Assembly: GCA_019022495.1 (NCBI GenBank)
Contig: JAFEKR010000002.1
Span: 5,580,001 to 5,644,000 of the forward strand
Direction of reading: 5' to 3'
DNA length: 64,000 nt
Origin: Epichloe hybrida
Taxonomy: Eukaryota > Ascomycota > Sordariomycetes > Hypocreales > Clavicipitaceae
The notes under the pieces are model-generated. The model was given only the letters and a program-made list of their open reading frames with translations. It was not told the DNA's origin and did no database searches. This document shows positions 35,306-46,509 of the stretch, piece after piece (within the stretch, counting starts at the first letter, position 1; the number at the start of each line of letters is the position of its first letter). The position numbers and the translations under genes are program-made.

Positions 35306-35705
35306 GGCAGCCCAGGCAGCCAAGACACGCCCACGCCCACAAAAGTCCTCTCACCTCCGGATGGTGGTCTCACGGCATGGACGCATTCTTCTTCTCTTGT
35401 CATGCATCTGGTCTTCTTCAATACCTGGGGTGTAGCGAATGGATACGGTGCTTTCCAAGACTTCTACACAGAGCCTCTCTCAGCCAGGACGAGTCCTCCG
35501 TCGTCCTGGATCGGAAGCGTGCAGGTCTTCCTCCTCTTCGCGATTGGCGGAATCGCGGGGTCGCATGGCTGACGCTGGACACTTCCACACAGTCTTTTTT
35601 TTTTTTTTTCCCGTGGTGTCATTTTCTCGGCTTCTTGGACTCTTCTTGACCTCTGTCGCAATACTTTCATCCTACACACTGGACAGTATCGTCCGAGACG
35701 ATTAA
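35306..35705 (+). pseudogene. MFS monocarboxylate-type transporter, N-terminal fragment
   Basis: In one frame: PPDGGLTAWTHSSSLVMHLV, FFNTWGVANGYGAFQDFYTE and PPSSWIGSVQVFLLFAIGGI, the standard opening of fungal monocarboxylate-transporter-like (MCH) proteins with PDGG, NTWG and GS.Q.FLLF. At about 35565 the frame changes and continues RMADAGHFHTV before a poly-T run (35594-35610) and loss of similarity. Only the first three or so membrane helices remain, and no downstream part of the transporter was found. A truncated relic. Confidence 0.75.
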
Positions 35706-36516
35706 CCTTTGCCTGGACGCTGAGCATCATGTGGATTCGTCATGCTCGCAGCGTCATCTGCCATCACGGCACTTTGCGCCAAGATTGCACAACGAAGAAA
35801 GTCACATGAACCTGTATAACTCACAAGCCATTCCTTTGAAAACATGGCGAGCAGCATGCTGAACTGCAGTTTGGAAGGAAAGGGTGCGACGAGCCTGCAA
35901 CTATGACTAAGCAAAAGACATTCCACCCAAACGACGACCAAGACAAGGAGGAATGGAAGCACTGGCATCTTGCTAGAAGGACGCACGCTATTCCAAGACC
36001 TATGTGAAACTGTCAGAGACAACCATGAACCATTCCAAAAAAGAAAAAAGAAAAAACCTGCTGCGCTGTTCCCCCCCCCCCCCTCCCCTTCCTGATGTAG
36101 CGATCTGAGCCCTCATCAAATTCGGGATCGCAGCACGGTCATCTACCAGACCGGACCACTTGCCGCATTCCTCTGATCCTGCCTACATCTTACATGATAG
36201 AATCCATACAAATTCCATGTGGTGGATGGGGGTGGTTTACCGGCCACGACTTGAATCCCCATGTCGCCGATCCTATGACACTTGGATCGGAACATGTTGA
36301 ACATGGGAACTCCAGAGTCCAGACGTGCCACACCCAAGTAGCCATTTCAGCTCGCAAGAACAATGGCATTTATTTATAACAGGGCCAAGCCTCCCTCCTG
36401 CCCGCCTGTTGTGCGCGAAACTCCTGCCATCCGTCATCTCCCCGGAGCATCCTTGTATTTCTGCGCAGCTCAGCTCGACCATCTCAAATTTCCAGTGCAG
36501 ATATATCATCACGCCC
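35706..36516. other. intergenic with poly-C tract
   Basis: No gene supported. C run at about 36070-36082. The right part is the promoter region of the HsbA-like gene. Confidence 0.5.
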
Positions 36517-37371
36517 ATGACACTCTCACGCTGGGCCACGCTTGCCCTCCTGGCAGTGCGGGCAAACGCCCTCTCGCCGCAGGATGTCGCCGCCGGCATC
36601 CGGTCCATTACCGACCTGTCGTCAAGGGCGGATGGCATTGCCAAGGGGCTCAGCATTGATAATTTGGACCAGAACGTGCCGGTACGTGCGGCACGAGTTG
36701 CAAGCGACGTGGCCGGAAAACGCGATAGCCAGCTAACAAAAGTGTGATCCACCAGAAAGTCACGGATAATCTAAAGGAAATGGTCAAGATGTCTCTCAAG
36801 AACGCGGAGGCGATCCCGGCAAACATGAGCCAGTCCGGCTTCGCAGACAGCGACCAGTCTGACATTTGCAAATCACTGTCTGACGTAGGTGACGTTGTTC
36901 CCAAGACGCAATGAATGAAATGGCCCGATATCGTGCACTTGCTAAAAAAAAGTACCATAGTTCTCCCAATCATATCAAACCTATCTCAACACCATAAGTG
37001 GCAAAGGAGACATTCTGTCTGGCAACTCCAAGGCTGTGCCGCTAGTGTCTGTCATGCAGGTGCTCGAGGGCAGCATAGACAAGCTCGAGAGCGAGGTCAT
37101 CAAGACGGTGCCCACCTGCAAGACGCAGGCTGAGAACAATCTCAAGGAACTCAACGGCAACTCTGGGGATACCATCGACAAGCTAAGCCAGCTGATTCCA
37201 GGGGGCAAGCCTGCGTTCGCGAGCGGACTTGCCTCGGTTGGCGACGACCTCGCACAGGCCACGTCCACAAGTGGTAGTCCTGGCGGTAACAAACGCAGCG
37301 TTCCCACGACGGCCATGGCGGCCGAAACTCCAGGGAAGCGCGGGTTCGTGCATCGTGAGAAAAGCCGGTAG
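36517..37371 (+). CDS. HsbA-like secreted cell-surface protein
   Basis: Exons 36517-36681, 36756-36884 and 36961-37371 join in phase to 234 residues; introns are 74 and 76 nt. MTLSRWATLALLAVRANA is a signal peptide. The mature part is helical and polar: DVAAGIRSITDLSSRADGIA, KEMVKMSLKNAEAIPANMSQ, SYQTYLNTISGKGDILSGNS and VMQVLEGSIDKLESEVIKTV. This pattern of amphipathic helices with a central gap and two Cys (DICKSL, PTCKTQ) resembles hydrophobic-surface-binding protein A / cell-wall galactomannoprotein family members. Those bind hydrophobic surfaces or lie in the cell wall. The tail is Ser/Gly and basic (NKRSVPTT, KRGFVHREKSR). Family call is moderate because the sequence is divergent. The gene is intact. 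Confidence 0.65.
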
Positions 37372-38088
37372 CTGAAAGAACGCCGGCCAGGCAATTCCAA
37401 AAGTACCTTCACCAAGGTTGCCTCTCAGTCTTTCTGTCACTAGCTAGCTCAATACGTCAACAACGAGTCCGGACAATGTTTTAAACCTTACCAAGAAGTA
37501 CTGCTGATCAGTAATGTGTGACGCGGTGCACATGAAAACATGTAATACGAGCAAGGCTCCTAGCTGCAAGTAAAAAACAAGAGCGATGGTGGTGACGGAG
37601 TCACGACAAGCTGATCAAACTTTATTCGAAACGAGCATCCAAGATTCGAGCGCTCGCCCAAGAGAAATCGTACACACACGAGATTGCCCAGATGAATCAG
37701 TCGTGCAGAGCAGCAGCCTCTCTCTTCGGCAGAAAGTGAACCAACTGTATTTTCCTGCATCACCTCAAGGCCCAGCCTCCATCATTGAAGTCCGCCCCCT
37801 ATGAATGATTCGAAATCACTAACACAAGTAAATACAAAATAAATGCGACCTATGAACATCGGTCGAGGGTATCTACGGCGCCAATAACAATGCCAGGTGT
37901 GTCAAACGTGTACAAATGCAATCGTATCATCCTCCAATGAAAACGCCATGAAATGAACTCGGAGTGCATGTGTGTTTTGGGATTGCGAATATACACTTCC
38001 CAAATCCCCCTTTGTTGAAAGCCCTGGCTTGTCCGATCGCTCTTTAGTACGGAGTGGCCGAGTGTAAGTTGATGTCCTGTCCCCTTGT
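37372..38088. other. convergent intergenic spacer
   Basis: 3' regions of the HsbA-like gene (plus) and the coiled-coil gene (minus). TACGGAGTGG and CTACGGAGTACAG motifs near 38049 and 38090. No gene seen. Confidence 0.55.
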
Positions 38089-40789
38089 CTACGGAGTACA
38101 GGATTCTTGCAAAATGTCTTTCAAAGCATCGCGATCAATTGTGTCGGTAGTGACTTTTGCTGGCGCACCCTTTCGCTTCCGTGATGTCCAGTACTGCGGG
38201 AAGCCTGGAATTGCGCCCGGCTGGTTAATCCCGGGGGGTCGATGAGGCTCTTGGTCCCTGCGTTTGCAAGCATCCGCCGCGTCTTCAGGCGCAGTAGCAT
38301 CGGGCTGAGGACTCGTGGCCGAGACACTTCCCCAAGGACGCCATCCGACCAATTTGCCCAATGTGCCAGCAGCACCCGGCAATGGGCTGGACGACAGTCT
38401 TGCCGCGGCCGAGGATGCTGCGGAACGTGACGTTTGGAAACCGGCAAAGTTGTCGCGCAATGCCACATCGCTACGCTTCGCCGATGATCGGGACAGAGTC
38501 GGACGGGCAATGACGCCCGTCACAATGGCATCCACTCCGCCGAGCGGCCGAAAAGTCATCTGGCTCGGCCGCGACTTGAGTGTATGAATGTCCAGACCGC
38601 CCGTCAGAGACATGATGGATTCGTGGGAAGAAACGCGTTGAAGACGGCGTGGTGGGGCCGCTTCGTGGAGGCAGGCTGAAGCGTCCTCGACAGGTGATTC
38701 CTCGACGGGCGTGGCACTTTCAATTGTGACTCCAGGGGGTGAGGCATGCCTCAACGGAGGAAGGGACTGGTCGTCTTCATCTTCCTCGTCGATGGTGTCT
38801 CCCGCGTAGTTCGGGTGAACGGCTGGATTTCCGAGGGGTGGCGTGTCTGGCGCTTGGTCCAAGAGAGACATGGCAAGTGACTGGAAGCTATGAGTGGAAG
38901 ATACGGACTGTCTTTTGGAATGAGCAGGCCGCCAGGTGGGGGATAAAGGATCAAAACTCGACGACGTCGGGGAAGTCACCGCATCAGAATCGTTGTAACC
39001 AGAATCGAACACGCGCTGATGATACGCCTGTGGGGAACTCGGTACGGATGAGGAAAAGTCGGATGCTGGTTGAGAACCTTGTTTCCAGATGCATCTAGGT
39101 TTCGATAACGTTGGGGTTGTCCCGCCTTCGGAGGTGCGGCATAAGAGAGCGGGGGCTGTGGGGGACGATGTGAGGCCCCAGCCGCCAGATTGTCGTGGCG
39201 ATGATGGAGTCGACGTTGCCGGGGGTGTCAAAACTCCCGGGAGCAAGCCTCGTCTCTTCTTCTTTGGCTTGCGATGTTCTTGTTTCGGTGTTGCATGATA
39301 ATGGTGGTGGATGTGTAACTCTTGAGAGAGTGAGGATCGATCAAGCACAGGCTCCAGTTCTGCCCTCATCGTCGATGCAGCGCTTGTATAATCATGCGGT
39401 AATGGCCGATGTTGCGCGAGCTGATCTCTCAAGGATTGAATTTCGTCATTCGAATCCATGAGCATTTCTCGCAATTCAGCTATACCCAGCTGAAGAGCTA
39501 TACCCAGCTGAAGATTCGCGTTGTCTTGCAACAAGTCACGTACAAAATGGCCGACAATTTGGCTGCCATGCTTTTGCTCTTGAAGAGATTTTGTGGCTGC
39601 AGCTCCCTTAAGCCGGCCAGCGGCGGTATCCAACTGCTTCTCGATTTCGCGTTGGCGTTCCATTCTTCCGACGGTTTCGGCATGACGCTCGCGTTCCTGG
39701 CGGGCTTCGTCCTCGATACGCTCCAGTTGGTCTTGCATGTCCATTATACCCCGTTGGGCTTCTTTGAAGCGTTGGATGTGAGTTCTGGTATCATCTTTGG
39801 AATTTCGAAGCTCGTTGAGAAGCTTGTCCGTCTCTTCCTCCAGGACAGCGAGGTGACGTTCAGCATCCTCGGCCCGACTGGCAGCAGCCTCCAAGCGACG
39901 AACCGCTTGATGTGAGGAAAGCAGGCTCGACTCCAGCGTCTTGATTTTGACGTCAGAGTCGCACAAGGTATTGTTCAACGCCTCTAGCTGTTCCAACAGA
40001 CTTCGATTTTCTTCTATCTTGTTCGCATTCTCAACCTCGAGTTCGTGCTTGTCCATTTGGAGGCGTTCTATGCGGTCGTTTAAGCCCCGTCGTTCTCGTT
40101 CGGCATCTGCCATGTATGCCTCATGTCTTGCTAGTAGTGCCTATGTTGAGCAAATGTTTAGTGACGAGTACATGATGATGCACACAAAACCAAGTCAACG
40201 CCCGATGTGAGTGAGACTACCGTATTAATAAACAGAGCTGGTGAATTCGGTAAGAAAGAGATATACAAAATTGGTGGTGGGGGGGCAATGTTTTTCTAAG
40301 TGTAGTTGAAGGGATTCTTTGCCGGCCTCTTGTCCTTGCCACAAACGATGCGAAGGATAAGAAAAGAAGAAAAGAAGAAAACGATAGATTCGCAGGCGTT
40401 GGAATGCAAGTGGAAGAAGGCTTGACAGCAATAACAGGCGACAGCAATGACAGGCGGCCAAGTGGTCAGGTCGCGTGCAAGTGGGGGGTGATAGTGTAAC
40501 ATTAAACAGACACTTTGGGAAGAAGGCGCTTTTTGTTCAACGCGACGTAGAAAATTCCTTCTTTCAGACCAGGCGCTGACTATGAAATGGTGAGGCGTAC
40601 CTGACCAAGTTGTGCAGCTGTACGCACGTCCTTCTCGACGGACTCAAGGACGGAGCAGTTCCGGCGCAGCAGGACACACTCGTGGCTACCGCAGCAGCAG
40701 CGAAGCGTTGGTGAAGCATTTTCTCGTGGGCGGTCGGGTGGGCGGAGGATGGGATCGGGTGTCGCATTGCGAGATCGTGAAGCCATCAT
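38089..40789 (-). CDS. conserved fungal coiled-coil protein, unknown function
   Basis: Exons 40789-40601 and 40140-38089 with a 460-nt intron give 746 residues. The first exon ends CSVLESVEKDVRTAAQLGQ and joins ALLARHEAYMADAERERRGL. Residues about 45-280 are a long heptad coiled coil (LEQLEALNNTLCDSDVKIKT; QERERHAETVGRMERQREIE; FVRDLLQDNANLQLGIA). Then come a conserved-looking HIHHHYH and KPKKKRRG basic motif, and a long disordered Ser/Pro region with an acidic DEEDEDD patch. I remember this architecture as widespread and single-copy in filamentous ascomycetes but without an assigned function; no membrane segment. A tandem 18-bp duplication (about 39479-39514) repeats LQLGIA in frame. The basic motif could be nuclear targeting or membrane binding. 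Confidence 0.8.
39479..39514 (-). repeat. in-frame 18-bp tandem duplication in the coiled coil
   Basis: AGCTATACCCAGCTGAAG occurs twice in succession and adds six residues. It does not break the frame, though six residues shift the heptad register. Confidence 0.85.
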
Positions 40790-41723
40790 CTGCTGCCGGC
40801 GATACCGACACCCAAACAGAGGCTTGGTTTTGGTTTGTCGTCTTCAGAGGACTTCGGTGGCGAGCAAGGTGCGATGACCATCACCATGATCCTAGGGTTC
40901 GGGGACCAGACCCGCCGTTGGAATAATGAATGAATGGTGCAAGGCTTGAATCTGGGATTCGAAGACGGGTCTGGTTTTATTGATAGCTGGCCACTGGCTT
41001 GTATTCGCGTTTTGTCGTGTCTCGTGGGTGTCGACTTGGCCACCGTCGTCGAGGAATGGAGTTGGACGCGCCCGAGTCCAACAACAAAGTCGAAAAGTTG
41101 GTGAAGATTTATTTTATTAGGCCGTGATTGGGTTGTCGGGACCGGGACAAGTGGAGAGGCATAACCATAACCGCATTCCTCCATCAATGTTACAATGTCG
41201 GCAATGCAATGCAACGCGGTTGGGCTCTGTCTACTCCGTAGCTGGCGGAGACACTACACAAGTGGGGTACGAAAAGGCGCAGTGAACAATTGTATGTAAT
41301 CCGTAATCCGTAATCCGTAATGCGTACGGATTAGCCGTTCGGCGGAAGCTCGCGTCTTGAAGGAGAGTACGCCGTACCTACCCAGTGTGTCGTTGACCAT
41401 GTAGCGAAGTGAGGTTACGGAGCATGTTGATACAACGCGCATCCCCAACCTCCTCATTTGACACACTATTGAAGCAAGTTTCTCGGGCCTGCGCCATGTG
41501 GGCGGTGGCGAGGAAGCATGGAGTAGTTTGGCGCAGTTTGGCTGGGCGTACGGAGTACAGGTACCACGTTGGGAGTTAATCCGTACAAACGTGAAACCCC
41601 GCTCTGGGTGCAGAGCTGGCCAATCAGAGTAAGCCGGTTGTCATCCAGCCATCCAGCTACCCCCCCCCCCCCCCGACTCTAACTACTAACTCCGTATTGC
41701 GATAAAGCTATGACTGGCAGTCA
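40790..41723. other. divergent promoter region with CCGTA-type repeats
   Basis: Between the coiled-coil gene (minus) and the oxidoreductase gene (plus). Holds TACTCCGTAG (about 41231), a GTAATCC-type tandem run (TAATCCG x3, about 41294-41320), TACGGAGTAC (about 41549), a C run (about 41660-41675) and AACTCCGTATT (about 41688). No gene supported. Confidence 0.55.
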
Positions 41724-43776
41724 ATGACGAAGGCTCGAGGTCTGATGGCTTGTTGTGGTGGTCATGCAATGGATCCCGTGGCTAAATCGGATGGATGCCT
41801 TGATAATAAGGCTGTCTCTCGCATCGATCCTGATTTAGCAGATGTCACTCCCACAATCAAGTCGAGTCTTCCGACACCAGATTTCCTGCCAAAATCCCAT
41901 TGGACGTCGCTTCTTTCTGCTCGAATGACCATCTCCTCAAGCCCCTGCAACCTTTCGTACATGCTACGTCGTCGATTACCCCTCTTGTTGGCTGCTGCTC
42001 GTCCAACTCGCACATCTGTCATCACCGCTACCCTTCCTAACACCTTTTACTTTTCAACGAAAAATCTGGTCATGCGGCAGGAATTCAAGCTCAAGGACAT
42101 AACGTCCTTGTCATTATCACCTGGATCTAAGCAGGAAGTCGAGGTGGAAGGGGTGGAAGGTGGCAAGGTACTCCTCGTCAATGCTCGCGGCCAGATCCAA
42201 GCCATTGGAGCGAAATGCACTCATTACGGAGCTCCTCTCTCAAAGGGTGTGCTCACCTCAGATGGTCGAATCAAATGTCCATGGCACGGCGGTACGAGAC
42301 TCGTTCCTGTGCTATACCCGGATCTTGTTGCTCTAATGCTAATCTTCCGTCTCTTTTCCGACTTTAGCATGTTTCAGCACAAGCAATGGAGATGTCGAGG
42401 AAGCACCGGCCCTCGATGCCTTGCCTGTCTTCAAGGTTACCGAACGTGACGGCGCTGTATATGTCACGGGAGACGAAGAGTCGATAAAAAGCTCACGAAG
42501 AAGACCAAACTTTGACTGTAATGCGAATGCATCATCTGACGGCAACATCGTCATCGTAGGCGGCGGCTCGGGTGCTCTTGGTGCAATCGAGGGTTTGCGA
42601 GAGAGCGGATTTGGGGGTGGCATAACAGTCATTTCCAACGAGGGCTATTACCCAATTGACAGACCGAAACTGAGCAAGGCGCTTATGACCGATCTTTCAA
42701 AGCTGCAATGGAGAGGTAAAAGCTGGTTCGAGAGTGGCAACGTGGAGTGGTTGGACGGAGAGGCGTCGGCGGTCGACTTCTCTGCCCGCATCGTATCGAC
42801 CAAAGGAGGCCACAGCATATCTTACACAAAGCTGATTTTGGCCACTGGGGGAACTGCCAGAAAACTGCCAATGAATGGTTTCCGGATTCTGGGCAACATC
42901 TTTACCCTTCGAAACGTTCACGATGTCAAAGCAATTGTGGAAGCGCTTGGTGAAAAGAACAAAAAAGTTGCAATCGTTGGTGCCTCATTCATCGGTATGG
43001 AGGTCGCGAATGCTTTATGCAATGACAACACCGTCACAGTCGTGGACATGTCAAAAGTCCCCCTGGAGCGCGTGCTTGGAGAGAAGGTTGGCGCCGGCAT
43101 ACAAAAGTCAGTTGAAGCCAAAGGTGTCAAATTTCATCTGGGAGCAGGGATCGACAAAGCGGAGCCAAAATCCTCCGACCCGTCCAAAGTTGGTGCCGTG
43201 ATTCTCCAGGATGGTACGAAAATCGAAGCCGACCTTGTCATCTTGGGTGTTGGTGTTGCTCCCGCAACCGAGTTTCTTAGAGACAACCCTGTGCTTCGCC
43301 TTGAGGAGGATGGGTCAATTCAGACTGACGAGAACTTCCAAGTGTCTGGTCTGAAGGATGTCTATGCCGTGGGAGACATTGCCACGCACCCGTATTCCGG
43401 TCCGGGAGGCGACGGTAAGCTTGTTCGAATTGAGCATTGGAATGTCGCGCAGAATTCGGGTCGCCACGTGGCGAATCACATTTTGAACCCATCGAAGAAA
43501 CAGACGCACCATATTCCTATCTTCTGGTCCGCATTAGGCGCTCAAATGCGATATTGCGGCAACGTTTCGAACGGCTGGGACGACGTCATCATTGAAGGCG
43601 ATCCCGCCGAAGCCAAATTTGTCGCGTACTATACCAAGGGGCAGACAGTTGTCGCTTTGGCTAGCATGGGGAGAGACCCATTGATGTCACAGAGTTCGGA
43701 ACTCATGAGATTGGACAAGATGCCGTCCAAGTCACACTTGCAAGGAGGGATTGATCTGATGACTATCGCGGCTTGA
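41724..43776 (+). CDS. Rieske-domain AIF-type FAD/NAD(P)H oxidoreductase
   Basis: Exons 41724-42291 and 42368-43776, intron 76 nt, up to 658 residues. An N-terminal Rieske [2Fe-2S] domain shows KCTHYGAPLSKG and CPWHGACF (C-x-H and C-x2-H ligands; the second motif is completed across the splice). A pyridine-nucleotide oxidoreductase follows: IVIVGGGSGALGAIEGL for FAD, YPIDRPKLSKAL, KVAIVGASFIGMEVANAL for NAD(P)H, and DVYAVGDIATHP near the flavin. This is the layout of AIFM3/AIF-like proteins, which pass electrons from NAD(P)H through FAD and the iron-sulfur centre. The true start is uncertain. The Met at 41961 begins LRRRLPLLLAAARPTRTS, a good mitochondrial presequence, giving 579 residues, which I prefer. 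Intact, with host-like codon use. Confidence 0.88.
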
Positions 43777-44136
43777 TCACGTGGCCTTTCCATGTCCGAT
43801 TGCCGATTGCCGATTGGTATACATCTTCACGTGACGCCATCCTGAGATGGGAGATTGTCGATATCTGGATATTGCTCAACCAGTTGTTTAGATCTATTAC
43901 ACCTTCCATCACCCACATATCAATGATGAGAAAAAATAAGTCCGCAAATTGTCACGATTGAAGCGTCAGCGATGGCACAGTGAACCCCAATAGAATTTCC
44001 CAACTTTAACTCTCCGTAAGCTCTCTAGACTGCAACAGCTAAAGATGTTTCTAACAACAAGGTTTCCCAGAATCCATGAAAACAATGTGACTCAGAGTGG
44101 GGGGTTTTAGCCCTGCTATGCTTTCTGACAGTCTTT
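43777..44136. other. convergent intergenic spacer
   Basis: CCGATTG x3 short tandem repeat at about 43796-43817. No gene supported. Confidence 0.55.
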
Positions 44137-45081
44137 TTATTTCCCTGCGGCACACTCATTGGCGTATTTCTGGAGCGTTGGCTTGTCTAGCGGCTCCTTG
44201 GAATCGTGCTTGCAGCTCTTATTTCCATCAACGGAAATCTCATAGCGGCGGACACCCTGAGAGTCAGTGTCGTATGTGTAGATGTAGTAAGTGCTGTCGG
44301 AGTTGCTGTTGCTGTTCCCGTTGCTGCTGCTGCTCTCATTGCTGCTCTGGTTGCTCTGACCATTGCTGCTCCCGGTGCTGGTGCTGGTGCTGTTGTTGCT
44401 GCTGCTGCTGCTTTCCATGCTGCTCCCATTGCTGCCGTTGCTGCCATTGCTGCCGTTGCTGCCATTGCTGCCGTTGCTGCCGTTGCTGCCATTGCTGTTG
44501 CTGCTGCTTTCCATGCTGCTCCCGTTGCTGCCATTGCTGCCGTTGCTACCATTGCTGCTGCTGCTGCTTTCCATGCTACTCCCGTTACTGCTACCATTGC
44601 TACCGTTGCTGCCATTACTGCCGTTGCTGCTGCTGCTGCTTCCATTGCTGCCATTGCTGCTGCTCCCGTTGCTGCCATTGCTGCTGCTGCTGCTGTTGCT
44701 GCCGTCAGTGCTTCCCCCAGTGCTGCTACTGGTGCTGTTGTTACTGGAGCTGCTGCCTCCGCAGTCGCAGCCACCACTACCAGCGCCGTCAACATTGATA
44801 CCAAATGTCTTGAGGAAATTCTTAAAGACATCATCTGGGCCCCCCGAGGATTGTGGGCTTCGTTGCTCCAAAATGCTTCGCTTTGTCGAACAACCACACT
44901 CGGACCCGCTTTCACCGCCGAAGAAGCTCTTGAAGGTGTCGAAAATGGGCCCAAGAGTCTGGGCCTCGCGCTTCTCCATTTCCTCGAGGCGCATGCTCTC
45001 CTTCATTGCCGTGGCGTTTGAAGGCATGGCAAAGGACGAGCCACCAAGGCAGGCTGCCGCGGCAAGAACGCTGAACTTCAT
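44137..45081 (-). CDS. secreted Ser/Asn/Gly-repeat protein
   Basis: Single exon of 314 codons. Residues 1-18 (MKFSVLAAAACLGGSSFA) are a signal peptide. A non-repetitive N-terminal domain follows with ECGCSTKR and CDCGG cysteine pairs. Then comes about 150 residues built of SNG, SSNGSNG and SMESSSSSN units, with many potential N-glycosylation sites of the N-S/G-S type. A C-terminal domain (TYYIYTYDTDSQGVRRYEIS ... KYANECAAGK) contains two further Cys. The repeat block at about 44290-44760 is a trinucleotide-register minisatellite, so its length is likely to vary between strains. It resembles secreted surface or adhesin-like proteins but no family is recognised. The same repeat makes long artefactual open frames on the other strand. 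Confidence 0.8.
   Translation of the reverse strand: MKFSVLAAAACLGGSSFAMPSNATAMKESMRLEEMEKREAQTLGPIFDTFKSFFGGESGSECGCSTKRSILEQRSPQSSGGPDDVFKNFLKTFGINVDGAGSGGCDCGGSSSSNNSTSSSTGGSTDGSNSSSSSNGSNGSSSNGSNGSSSSSNGSNGSNGSNGSSNGSSMESSSSSNGSNGSNGSNGSSMESSSNSNGSNGSNGSNGSNGSNGSNGSNGSSMESSSSSNNSTSTSTGSSNGQSNQSSNESSSSNGNSNSNSDSTYYIYTYDTDSQGVRRYEISVDGNKSCKHDSKEPLDKPTLQKYANECAAGK
44290..44760 (-). repeat. coding minisatellite, AGCAACGGC-type units
   Basis: Imperfect 9- to 18-base units on the minus strand encoding Ser-Asn-Gly. A larger unit ending GSSMESSS recurs three times. Confidence 0.85.
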
Positions 45082-46238
45082 GATGTCGGAAGGTGCTGAA
45101 TAAGGTAAGAAGGTGGTACTAAATCGAAGGGGCCCCTTTTTCTTTTTGCAGGAAAGCTCTCGAGTTCACGGGTCGACAGTTAGCGGACAGTGATGGGACA
45201 AGTCATAATTTTCCATTTATGAGATGTCACACTTGGGGGGGGGGGGGTTAAATATTCTTTCTTTTCAGCCTTTGATCAGGTTCAGGGAACGGTCGGCCGT
45301 TGCCAAGGCTGTTTCTATCTGGAATGTAAAGTCTCGAGTGGTCATCCACGGCTCTTTCATTCTGCATATGCGTACAATGGAAGTATACGCTTGACATCAT
45401 TGATCAAGTGCTTATGACAGCTTTTACCGGGCGACCCTGGTGCCCAAGATATCACAGACAGGATCTGACATGTCGTAGATTCCAGTCATCTTTTGAGGGG
45501 TCGACTAAGACTGGAAGAGACGAGACATGGCGCTTGACAGGGCCTTGTTCGTCGTTCCAGTCTTGAGGAACGCAGCAAGAATCGAGATGCAGGAGCGCAA
45601 AGTGGGGGGAAGTTGTCATCATTAGCTACACAATAAGAGGTCCGCGGCGATAAAGACAGCGCGCTTGACACACAAAGGCGGAGGGGGCAGGAATATCAGC
45701 TTTGAGTGGTTTGCGACTGCGGAATAAGTTGTCTCAGAGGGTTAGGTGTCTTGTTGTGGAACGCAAATCATGAGCAATCGAACATTCCCCGAATACAGTC
45801 ACGACTCTGATCATTTGAGAATTTGCAGCTTCAGCCGTGGCGCTTCAATTCCTTCACATGCAGTGCAGTTTCACCAGCTTGAACCTTTATTAATTGGTTC
45901 TCCGTAAGGGGGAGGGGGGGAGAAGAAGAAGAAGAAGAACAAAAAGAAAGCGAGTTGTCAAATGTCCGAGACAAGCTCCGATTGCCGGGGGTTGCAGGTA
46001 GAACCGTGCCGTTGGGTCGGCTCTGTGGCTGTGGTGTGACATGTCGCAATGACCAACATGTTCCCTATAAAACTTATTAAAACAGATGGTTCATGTTCAT
46101 GGTCTCAGCGTCGCTGGGGGAGGGGAGGCTGGATCAAGGTTCCCAAGGTGGTTGGAGGAAGTCATCAGGTCAGAAAAGGGGTGAAGCGGCCAGGAATCGG
46201 ATCCACATTTGCCATCTTCCAAGGCACGTGGGTGACTT
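45082..46238. other. intergenic up to the transposon block
   Basis: No supported gene. G run at about 45235-45247, GAA microsatellite at about 45921-45939. GC-balanced until the left LTR of element A begins. Confidence 0.5.
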
Positions 46239-46243
46239 GTTGT

Positions 46244-46509
46244 TGTGGAATGATGCAGACGGAGGCAAAGAGTGGTCAGAAGAGAAGATGATGTAGAATT
46301 GCTATCTAGGAATTCGTAATCTAGAAGAGAAAAGGGAAGCTTATAAGCTTTAAATCTATAAGTAATGAATCTAGGTCTTTAAACGAAGCCTATAATAAAC
46401 CGCGATATTAAACGCGATGCAGGAAGCTATATTATTAAATAAAGAGAGAATAATAAGAGTAATGCCTAATATCTAAGGCTATAATGTAAGGCTATGAATA
46501 TCCTTAACA
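46244..46509 (-). repeat. 3' LTR of element A
   Basis: 266 bp, TGTGGAATGATGCAG at its left end, TTAACA at its right. The outer 50 bases or so are unmutated and the inner part is RIP-altered. Confidence 0.9.

Noticed and set aside
44097..45103. Long Cys-, Ala- and Leu-rich open frames on the plus strand and a shifted minus frame
   Set aside because: They are the other frames of the Ser/Asn/Gly coding minisatellite; the signal-peptide frame on the minus strand explains the locus.
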